From the NCBI GenBank assembly GCA_046296195.1, contig JBKBLR010000001.1, forward strand, positions 214,810-278,809: DNA of 64,000 nt, written 5' to 3'. The position numbers were made by a program, and so were the translations under genes. The notes under the pieces were generated by a model that saw only the letters and a program-made list of their open reading frames with translations, was not told where the DNA came from and searched no databases. Positions 52,857-60,700 of the stretch are shown piece by piece; the stretch's first letter is position 1, and every line of letters starts with the position of its first letter. Source of the DNA: Amphiplicatus sp046296195. GTDB taxonomy: Bacteria > Pseudomonadota > Alphaproteobacteria > Caulobacterales > Parvularculaceae.

Positions 52857-52963
52857 AGCCTCCAGCCGATTGCGGCCCCCTTAGCCTCTTCAAGGGGATG
52901 GCGAAAGCGCGGGGGCGCGCGGGCGAAATTGCGGCGCGCCCGTCCTTCGCCCTCACAAGCCTG

Positions 52964-53182
52964 TCAGGCGAGCGCGTTCACTTCATCATCGCTGAGCGCG
53001 CGCGCTTCCTCGACCAGCATGATCGGAATGCCGTCGCGGACGGGATAAGCGAGGCGCGCCTTTTTCGAGAGGAGCTCGCCGGCTTCCTTTCGATAGACGA
53101 GGGGGCCCTTCGTCTGCGGGCAGACGAGGATCTCGAGGAGGCGCGGATCGAGATCGGTCGGGCGGTCGGCGTCGGGGCTCAT
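52964..53182 (-). CDS. Trm112-like / UPF0434 small protein
   Basis: The 72-residue protein has LDPRLLEILVCPQTKGPLVY and then ARLAYPVRDGIPIMLVEEAR, the pattern of bacterial Trm112-like (UPF0434) proteins, although only one Cys of the usual zinc site remains. In bacteria its role is unclear; the eukaryotic and archaeal relatives activate methyltransferases. The ATG at 53182 is used. It is the third gene of a thioredoxin/LON/Trm112 run, 13 bases after the LON gene. Confidence 0.88.
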   Translation of the reverse strand: MSPDADRPTDLDPRLLEILVCPQTKGPLVYRKEAGELLSKKARLAYPVRDGIPIMLVEEARALSDDEVNALA

Positions 53183-53195
53183 TGCGGCGTTCCGG

Positions 53196-53864
53196 TCATT
53201 GCAAGGTAGGTTCGGCCGGCGGCTCGCCGACACTCATGCGCATCAGCGCGATGAGGCAGTCGGCGCGGTCGGCGACGGCGCCCGCTTCCAGGAGCGCCTG
53301 TTTTTCATTCGGCGCGAAAGGGCAGCCCATGGCGAGCGAGTTGACGAGCGCTTCGGTCGGCGCCCCCGCCGCTTCCTTCCAGTCGGTCGAAAGTCCCTCT
53401 GAGGCGAAATAGTCGCGCATCGCCGCGAACAGTCTTTCGCGGTCGACGCCGGCGGCGGACGCATCTTCAAGACTGTCGTTCGCAAAGTCGCGATAGTCGG
53501 CGCGCACCTGGCGATAAGGGGTCGTGACGCCGAGCTCCTCGCCGACTCGAAAGCGCATGACGCCGCTCAGCGTGATGAGGTAGCGCCCGTCGACGGTCTC
53601 CTGGTACCCGGTGATGCGCCCGGCGCAGCCGACGTCATAGATCGGCGGCGCGCCCGCCGGCGCCGGCTCGCGCGGCTGGATCATGCCGATGATGCGCTGG
53701 CCGGAGAGCGCATCGTCGACCATCCTCAGATAACGCGGCTCGAAAATGTTGAGCGGCAGGAGGCCCTTCGGCAGGAGGATCGCCCCGGTCAGGGGAAAGA
53801 CAGGAATGACCGCAGGCAATTCGCGCGGATTGCGCCGAAACGGCTCTCGCGCCGGGGCCGTCAC
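53196..53864 (-). CDS. LON N-terminal substrate-binding-domain protein
   Basis: The 222-residue protein consists of a LON-N (PUA-like) domain without the ATPase and protease parts: IPVFPLTGAILLPKGLLPLN, IFEPRYLRMVDDAL, IGMIQPRE, VGCAGRITGYQE and RYLITLSGVMRF. These stand-alone proteins are common in alphaproteobacteria, and their function is not established. Its start overlaps the thioredoxin stop by 4 bases, so the genes are coupled; both neighbours are linked with protein quality control. Confidence 0.9.
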   Translation of the reverse strand: MTAPAREPFRRNPRELPAVIPVFPLTGAILLPKGLLPLNIFEPRYLRMVDDALSGQRIIGMIQPREPAPAGAPPIYDVGCAGRITGYQETVDGRYLITLSGVMRFRVGEELGVTTPYRQVRADYRDFANDSLEDASAAGVDRERLFAAMRDYFASEGLSTDWKEAAGAPTEALVNSLAMGCPFAPNEKQALLEAGAVADRADCLIALMRMSVGEPPAEPTLQ

Positions 53865-54820
53865 GAAAACAGCGCCGACGACAGGCGCCGGCGTCCCGAC
53901 AGCGTTTGCGGGTGTTTCGGCCCCAGGGCCTCGAAGATCTGGAGGAGTTTCTTGCGCGCGGCTTCCTCGTTCCAGGCGCGATCGGCGCTCACCATGGCGA
54001 GAAGCTCGTCGATCGCCGCGCCCATGTCGCCGCTTGCGGCCAGCGCCTCGGCGAGCGCAAAGCGCGCCTCGAAGTCCTTCGGATTCGCCGCCGCCTTGCG
54101 CCTGAGGCCGGCGACGTCGCCGCCGCCCTTTTCGGCGAGCTCGATCTGAGCCTTCACTGCGCTGAAGGCTGCGTCATTCTGCTTCGCCGGCGGCGCGAGC
54201 GTCAGCGCCTCGCGTGCGCCGGCGACGTCGCCGGTCGCAAGACGGCAGCGCGCAAGGCCGGCGAGCGCGCGCAGGAAATTGTCATCGCCCGCCTCCTCGG
54301 CGATCTGCGCGACCTCGGCGAAGGCCTGAGCCGCGCTCGCCGCGTCGCCCGCCGCGAGCGCCTCGTCAGCGGCGTCGAGCACGTCCTTGAGGTCGGGCGT
54401 ATCGGCGCCCGCCGCGCCCATGGCGAGCTGGCCTGCCGCCTTCACGAGGCGGTCGATGAAGGTTTTGACCTGACTTTCCGGAATTGCGCCCTGGAAGCCG
54501 TCGACAGGACGGCCCTGAAGGAAGGCGTAGACCGTCGGCACCGACTGGATGCGCATCTGCGAGGCCAGCATCTTGTTCTTGTCGATGTCGATCTTGACGA
54601 GGCGCACGGCGCCCTTCGCCGCGGCGACCGCCTTTTCGAGCGTCGGGGTCAGCTGCCGGCAGGGCCCGCACCATTCCGCCCAGAAATCGACGATCACCGG
54701 CGCCGTCATCGAGGCGTCGAGCACGTCACGCTCGAAGGTTTCGATGGTGGCGTCCTTGATGAAGTCCTTGGCGGCGGGCGCGGCCGAATTCGGACCGGCG
54801 GCCGGCGGGCGTAAGCTCAT
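53861..54820 (-). CDS. Thioredoxin-TPR co-chaperone (CnoX/YbbN-like)
   Basis: The 319-residue protein has an N-terminal thioredoxin domain with VIVDFWAEWCGPCRQLTPTL (a full CxxC active site) and RIQSVPTVYAFLQG carrying the cis-Pro, then TPR-like repeats (ALAAGDAASAAQAFAEVAQ, LAEALAASGDMGAAIDELL). This is the CnoX/YbbN layout, a holdase that protects clients under oxidative stress. E. coli CnoX lacks one active-site Cys; here both are kept, so oxidoreductase activity is possible. It is first in the thioredoxin-LON-Trm112 operon. Confidence 0.92.
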   Translation of the reverse strand: MSLRPPAAGPNSAAPAAKDFIKDATIETFERDVLDASMTAPVIVDFWAEWCGPCRQLTPTLEKAVAAAKGAVRLVKIDIDKNKMLASQMRIQSVPTVYAFLQGRPVDGFQGAIPESQVKTFIDRLVKAAGQLAMGAAGADTPDLKDVLDAADEALAAGDAASAAQAFAEVAQIAEEAGDDNFLRALAGLARCRLATGDVAGAREALTLAPPAKQNDAAFSAVKAQIELAEKGGGDVAGLRRKAAANPKDFEARFALAEALAASGDMGAAIDELLAMVSADRAWNEEAARKKLLQIFEALGPKHPQTLSGRRRLSSALFS

Positions 54821-54896
54821 GGGGTCTCTCCTTCGTCGCGTTAGATGACCCTCGAAAGGCGCTTATGCAACCGTCGGCGACGAAAAACCGCCACCC

Positions 54897-55406
54897 TCAG
54901 CCGGTCGGCGCCCCGAGGTTCAAAAGGCGCGGCGCGAAGCCGCAGGCGCGGATGAAGGCAAGCAATCCCGCCGGCGAGACGGCCGTCGATGCGGTGTTCT
55001 CAAGCGGGTGGAACCACACCGCGTCCCACCGCATCAGGCCCTCGTCGACCGCGACCTCGGCGAGGGCCCTGGCGCTGTCATTGAGGAGCGCGAAGGGCGT
55101 CACGGCGCCCGGAATGACGCCGAGCGTCGCGGTCATGAGGTCCGGCCGGCCGAAGGAGAGCCGGCCCTTCGCTCCGGCGACCTTGCCATAGCCGACGAGA
55201 TCGACCGCCGTGTCGCAATGACAGATCGTGAGGAAGAGCCGGTCCTTCTTGTCCTTGAGGAAAAGGTTCTTCGAATGCCCGCCGGGCATCGCCGCCTTGA
55301 GGTCGCGCCCTTCCTCGACGGTGAAGATCGGCGGATGCTCGACCGTTCGGTGAGCGATCCCCAAGGCGTCGAGGCGGGCGAAGAGGTCGGCGCGTGTCGC
55401 TGGCAT
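54897..55406 (-). CDS. YbaK/ProX-type aminoacyl-tRNA deacylase
   Basis: The 169-residue protein belongs to the YbaK/ProXp editing family, which hydrolyses mischarged tRNA (typically Ala- or Cys-tRNA(Pro)). IAHRTVEHPPIFTVEEG, GGHSKNLFLKDKKDRLFLT with the conserved Lys, RLSFGRPDLMTATLGVIPGAVTPFALLND (split across strands) are diagnostic for the ProX/PrdX group. The ATG at 55406 is used; a TTG three codons upstream extends the frame. Confidence 0.9.
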   Translation of the reverse strand: MPATRADLFARLDALGIAHRTVEHPPIFTVEEGRDLKAAMPGGHSKNLFLKDKKDRLFLTICHCDTAVDLVGYGKVAGAKGRLSFGRPDLMTATLGVIPGAVTPFALLNDSARALAEVAVDEGLMRWDAVWFHPLENTASTAVSPAGLLAFIRACGFAPRLLNLGAPTG

Positions 55407-55445
55407 TGGGCGCAATGGATCAGGGGTTCGGGAGCGGCGTTGCCA

Positions 55446-55484
55446 AATCCCTAATCCCTAATCCCAAATCCCTGAACCCTGAAC
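55446..55484. repeat. Degenerate heptamer tandem repeat
   Basis: About five and a half copies of a 7-base unit: AATCCCT, AATCCCT, AATCCCA, AATCCCT, GAACCCT, GAAC. It lies between the YbaK-type gene and tRNA-Gly. The low GC and the repeats stand out against the surrounding DNA. Confidence 0.85.
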
Positions 55485-55536
55485 GCCTTGCCAAGCCCCG
55501 CCCCCTCGGGCATACACGCGGCCTTCGAAACGCCGA

Positions 55537-55611
55537 GCGGGCGTAGCTCAGGGGTAGAGCATCACCTTGCCAAGGTGAGGGTCGGGCGTTCGAATCGCCT
55601 CGCCCGCTCCA
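55537..55611 (+). tRNA. tRNA-Gly (anticodon GCC)
   Basis: The acceptor GCGGGCG pairs with CGCCCGC, followed by T and an encoded CCA. The anticodon arm is TCACC-TTGCCAA-GGTGA, giving GCC. The D arm is GCTCAGGGGTAGAGC and the T loop GTTCGAATC. Length 75 with CCA. Confidence 0.97.
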
Positions 55612-55628
55612 GTTTTTCACCTCGAAAT

Positions 55629-57734
55629 CTATTTTATCCGCGCCCGGAACTGCACCGTGAAGGATGGGTTCGGGCTGCCCGCGGCCATCGATCCCTTCGG
55701 ATTGAGGCAGACGAAGCGGATATCGGGGTCGTAGCCCGCCGCCGCGGCATAGGTGCAGGCGGCGAAGCTCGCCGGCGGGCTCGCGCCCGTCGCGTAGCGC
55801 AGGTCGGTCGCCAGCGTGAAGGTGAGGCCCGCGCCGCTTTGGGTGAAATAGACCGCGCCCGACGCCGGACCAGCCCCGTCCATGTCGCCGTTGAAGAATT
55901 CGATCTCCGCCGGCAGACGGTCGACGATGAATACGCTGTTGGCGTCGGCGGCGCCGCTTCCGGCGTTCGTCACCGTGATCGAATAGACGACGTCATTGCC
56001 CGGAACGGCGAAGAGCCCCGCGGCTGTCGGATCATACATGGCGACCGTTTTCGTCGCGGTCAGCGTCGCCGAAGCAATGCAGACTTGGGAATATTCAAGC
56101 CCGTCGATGAAGACGTCGTCATTGTCGACGGTCGTCAGCCGGACATAGCGCGCCCCGCCCGCCGGCACGGTGATGTTCGCGCGTTCGAGCGCGTTCTGGA
56201 CGAGCGAGGGATAAGTCGCGCCCGGCGCGCCATAGGTCCCCATCGTCGTGTAGCTGACATTGTCGGTCGAGAGCTGGATCGTCACCCGGCCGGTGTTGCC
56301 GGCGCCGCCGCTGTCGCGCGCCGCCGACAGGACGAGCGTCGAGAATTGCGGCACGAGCGCGCCGAGATCGAGCACGAAAATGTCGCTTGAGTTGTCGAGT
56401 TCCGCGGCGACAGGCCCCGGCGGCGAGGTTCCGAGCGGGGCGAGGGCGCCGAGCGCGCGCGCTGGGTTGACGACGCCGGTGGAGATTAATGCGCTCGCCG
56501 CATTGCCGGTCTGCGAGAGGAGAAGCTGCCCGGCGGGGCATGAGGCCGACGGCGCGCTCGCCTGAATGGTGAGGGCGTAATCCTCGACCTCGCCGTTCGC
56601 GGCCGTGCCCGTGGGCGTGAGCCCGCTCGTCGTCGACCACCGGAAGCGGGCATAGGTCTGGCTTGTCGTCGCGCTCGCCGGCGGCGTCACCTGGAAGGCG
56701 ATGACGCCGCTGCCCGGATTGACGTCAAGGCCGCCGCCGTCCTGCAGGTTCGTCGCCACCTGTTCGCCCGCGTCAAGGAAGTCGCCGTCGCCGTTCCAGT
56801 CGATCCACGCCTGCAGGAAGCCGCCGGCGCCGCTGACCGCCGCCGAAATCAGCGCCGGCTGGCTGCGCACCAGCGTCGGGATCGCGACGCCGTCCTCGTC
56901 GTCGGCGCCGGTATTGTCGTCGCCATCGGCGCCAACGCTATATTGCGGCGCGACTTCGGCGTCCGGCGCGCCGGAACCGAGCATGACGCCGGCGGCGATG
57001 CGATGCGACGGCGCTCCATAGCTCGCCGGCGCGTCGCCATAGTCGACATTGGCGCGGCAGAAGCTGATGTCATGCAGGCTCATGCCCTGCTGGGCGGGGT
57101 TGGCGATCGACTGCGGCCCGGCGCGATAGGCGATGGTGATCTGGTCGACAGGGCTGGCGAACTTGATCGTCAGATTGCCGGCGCCGGCGGTGTTTGCAGA
57201 ATCGTTCGTCCCCGTCGCGACATTGCCCGAGGCGGTGTTGGATGTGCCCGTCGTGAAGGTCGGAGCGTCGGCGGAAACCCCGCCGAGCGTTCCTGTCACT
57301 GTTATCTGGTCCTGGAACGAGAACGGCGCCGTCGGGCCGTTGGTGTCGAGGTCGAAGATCGTGAACTCGATCTCGGCGACGCCCTGCCCGGCGGTTCCGG
57401 CGGTGATCGTCATCGTCAGGGTTTCTGAGGTGTTCACATAATTGACGACGAAGAGAAGGCTCTGCTGGGTCGGAGAAAGCCCGCCGGTGAGGTCGACCGA
57501 CTTGAACGGCGTCTGCTGGCCGAAGATGTTGATGAGGCGGTTCGTCGCGCCGGTGAACGCGACGCCGATCGTCTCGCCGCCGACGGCGTAGCTTCCCGAC
57601 AGCGCGCCCGCCGTCCAGCCGACGCTTCCGCTGTCCCAGTCGAGCGTCTCGGCGGCGGCCCCGCAGGACAGCGCGGCGCGCGCCGGGAGAGCGGCGATGG
57701 CGAGGAGCGCGATGATCGCAAGGAGGCGGATCAT
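55629..57734 (-). CDS. Secreted GEVED/DUF11-domain surface protein
   Basis: The 701-residue secreted protein has a signal peptide (LAIIALLAIAALPARA) and a first beta domain (residues about 25-225, SFCRANVDYGDAPASYG at its end). A GEVED domain follows at about 230-385, with DADGDDNTG-type Asp-rich calcium loops (SVGADGDDNTGADDEDG) and GEVEDYALTI. Next is a beta-sandwich with FIDGLEYSQVC, and a C-terminal DUF11 repeat (ATLTATKTVAMYDPTAAG, VVYSITVTNAGSG, VDRLPAEIEF) at about 555-701. It lacks a sorting motif or barrel. Its start overlaps the stop of the giant upstream gene (ATGA), so they are expressed together; a role as the exposed partner of that barrel is inferred. Confidence 0.75.
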   Translation of the reverse strand: MIRLLAIIALLAIAALPARAALSCGAAAETLDWDSGSVGWTAGALSGSYAVGGETIGVAFTGATNRLINIFGQQTPFKSVDLTGGLSPTQQSLLFVVNYVNTSETLTMTITAGTAGQGVAEIEFTIFDLDTNGPTAPFSFQDQITVTGTLGGVSADAPTFTTGTSNTASGNVATGTNDSANTAGAGNLTIKFASPVDQITIAYRAGPQSIANPAQQGMSLHDISFCRANVDYGDAPASYGAPSHRIAAGVMLGSGAPDAEVAPQYSVGADGDDNTGADDEDGVAIPTLVRSQPALISAAVSGAGGFLQAWIDWNGDGDFLDAGEQVATNLQDGGGLDVNPGSGVIAFQVTPPASATTSQTYARFRWSTTSGLTPTGTAANGEVEDYALTIQASAPSASCPAGQLLLSQTGNAASALISTGVVNPARALGALAPLGTSPPGPVAAELDNSSDIFVLDLGALVPQFSTLVLSAARDSGGAGNTGRVTIQLSTDNVSYTTMGTYGAPGATYPSLVQNALERANITVPAGGARYVRLTTVDNDDVFIDGLEYSQVCIASATLTATKTVAMYDPTAAGLFAVPGNDVVYSITVTNAGSGAADANSVFIVDRLPAEIEFFNGDMDGAGPASGAVYFTQSGAGLTFTLATDLRYATGASPPASFAACTYAAAAGYDPDIRFVCLNPKGSMAAGSPNPSFTVQFRARIK

Positions 57735-60700
57735 GGCCGGCCCGTCTCCTGGCCGCGCGGCGAAATGGCGTCGAGTAGGCCCTTCGCCGTGTGCTGATCG
57801 AATTTGACGCGCAGTTTGAGGTAAGGCCCGGCCGCCGAATATTCCGCCGCGGCGAAGTCGCGGTCCTCGAAGCCTTCAAAGTTCCAGCCGAAGGAGAGCC
57901 AGACGTTCTTCGCCGGCGAAGCGCCGATCGACGGCCCGTAGGAGTATTGGAGCGCGCCCGAATTCCAGGAATAGAGCGCCTCGGCGTGGAACCCGATGTC
58001 GATCTTCGCCGTCACGTCGTAGCGCGCCTCGAGCCCTGCGAGCTGCGTGAGGCCGGATAGGTCCGCGCCGTCCGCCGAGAAGGCGGAATATTTGATCCCA
58101 TGGTTAACGGAGAGTTGAAGGCGCTCGCTCGCCTGCGCGTTGAGCGCGAAATTGTGCACCGCCTTCCAGCTCTTTTGCTCAAGATCGACCGACTGTTGTT
58201 TGACGTCGAGGCGGTTGAAAATGACGACGCCGTCGTCATGCGGACGCCACGAGGCGCCGAGGCGCGCTTCAAAGCGGCGCTCGTCGGGGCGGGTCTCATT
58301 GTTGTTCTGTTCAAATCGTCCGGCGGCGCCGAAGGAAATCTGTTCGGAAAGCTCCCGCGCCGCCGCGGTCGCCGCCATGTAGCGCTCGCCCTCCTCCGAC
58401 TTGCGGATCTCGAAACGGCCGGAGCCGCTCGTCGCCTTGTCGCGGAAGCCGGCGCCGACATAGACCGAGGTGAAGGCGCCGCTGGCCTGTTCGAAGGGCG
58501 AGCGGGGCCGGTCGGGCACGATGTCGTCGACGCGGTCGACGCCGCCGGCGGTCTTGAGGTCCTCCCGCCGCGAGAGGCCGAGCGATCCTGTCCATTTGTC
58601 GGAGAGCTTCACCTGCTGGTCGAGGCCGAAGGTCGCGCCGATGCGCTCGCCGGCATCCTGGCTGAGACGGTCGCCGCTGAAGGTGAGAACGCCGCCGGCC
58701 CACGGCTCCGCCTTCAGCCCGACGATCGTGTTCGATTGCGAAACGGCCTCGCCCGACAGCACCTCATGGGTCGCCGACAGCGTGAAACCGTCGAAGAGGC
58801 GCTGGTCGAAGCCGAAGCTCGTCCGCGTCGGGAAGAGCGCCGAAGCATCGTCGCCGGCGACCGGCTGCTCACGCGCGGCGCGCAAGGAGAGGCCGAGCTT
58901 TTCGAAACGCCGGCTGAGCTGCGCAGTGACGAAAAGTCCTTCGCGATCGGGGCCCGTCTCGGGGCTTTCGCGCACGCCGCGCAGGCCGACCGCGCCGGAG
59001 GTTTTGGCGCCGTCCTGGCGAAGCGCGACTTCGGCGATCTCACGCGCGGCGCCGGTGGCGAGGTTTTCCTCGCGGTAGGCCTTCGCCTCGACCGAGCGCG
59101 TCGCCGCTTCCGTCGTCAGGCCGCCGTCGAACTCATCGATCCGCACCCGGACTTCCGCGCCATACCGGCGCACGCCGACGGTCGCCGAGGTCTGTTGGCC
59201 CAGCCCGAAATCCGGCTCCACCTCGCTGTAATAGGCCTTGGCGTCGAGCCGGTCGCCGGTATGGCTCGCCTCGACAAGGATCGCGTTCGCCTCGCTTGAG
59301 CCGGCGGCGCTGTTCCTGAACGAGCGGGCGAACTCGGCGCGCAGCTCCGTCGCGTCGGTAAGATTGACGACGAGGTCGGCGCCGGCGAGGTCGACCGTTT
59401 CCGGGGCGGCGTCCGTTCCTTCTTCGTGGATGAAGGTGGCGCCCGCCTCGGCCCGGCCGCCGAGGAATTTCACTGCGCCGCGCCCGCCGGCGGTGAGCGC
59501 CCGCTCGACCGGCGCCGAAGTCTCGTAATCGACGAGGATGACATTGGGGTTGAACGCCGCGTCGGCCGCCGGCACGGGCAGGCGGAAGATGATCTCGCCG
59601 GTCTCGAAGTCGATCTCGTAGTCGGCGTAACGCTGCAGCGTGACGCTCGACAAGATGACGTCGGGGCGGAAGCGGTCGCGCGTTTCGATGGTGATCGTTT
59701 CGGAATTGCGGATCAGCGGCGCGGCCGACAGCCGGTAGCGCCCGGAGGTGCCGTCGGCGGCGATCTCGTCGCGCACAAAGGCCTGGTTGGTGTCGGTCGC
59801 AAAGCCGGAGAATTCGAAGCGCTCGCCCTGATAGTCGACGCCGAGGCCTGACAGGCGTCGCGAATAGCGCGCGAGCTTCGAGTCCGTGAGGCCGGAGTCG
59901 AAATCGCCGAAGACGCCGCGGAAGGCGTCCTTTTCCGCCTTGAGATAGACGGGATAGCGGCTTTGCGCTTCGTAGTCCTGTGTCGAGCGGTCGCCGAAAA
60001 TCGGGTAGCGCTCGTCAGGATTGACGTCGAGTAAGAGAGGCCCGTCGGCGCGCTCGCGCTTCTTCGCGCTGTCGCCGGCGAGGGTGACGAGCCAGCCGCC
60101 TTTGACCGTCCCCTTGGCGAATCCGGCGATACGCCCGTCGCCGAGTAGATCGGCGGCGGACGGCGCCGTTGCGCCGTCTCGGTCCTCGAGCCGGCCTTCG
60201 CCTTCAGCAAGGCCGACGACGATCCAGCCGCGCGGCGCCGGCTTCACATAGGTCTGGAAGGTCCGACGGCGGCCATCCTCGAGCGCGACCTCCAGCCGCA
60301 AGGGGCCGGTTTCGACCGTCGGTTCGAGTTCGACGAGCGCGACGCCGTCCTGCCCGACCGGAATTGAGGACAGCGCCGACAACGGTTCGTCGAGCGCATT
60401 GCGCTCCTCGGCGCGCGCGCGCGCGACCGTGCGGTAAGGCGCCGACACCTCGACAGCCAGAAGCCGGCCGGCCCTGACTGGCCGACCGGCGCCGTCGGTG
60501 ACGCGAATGGCGACGACAGGACGCGATTTCCCGTCTGCGAAGAGCGAACTTCGATCTTCAAGCAGCGCCGCGCGTTCGGCGCGGCTGATGAAGGGCACGA
60601 CGCGTTCAACCCGCGCGACCTCGACGCCGGCTTCATTGCGCAACCTCGCCACAAAGACGTTTTCTCCTTCCCGGAGATCGACGCCCTTCCAGCGCGTCAG

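Noticed and set aside
58100..59299. Plus-strand frame of 399 aa opposite the giant surface gene
   Set aside because: No start signal and shadow-type composition.
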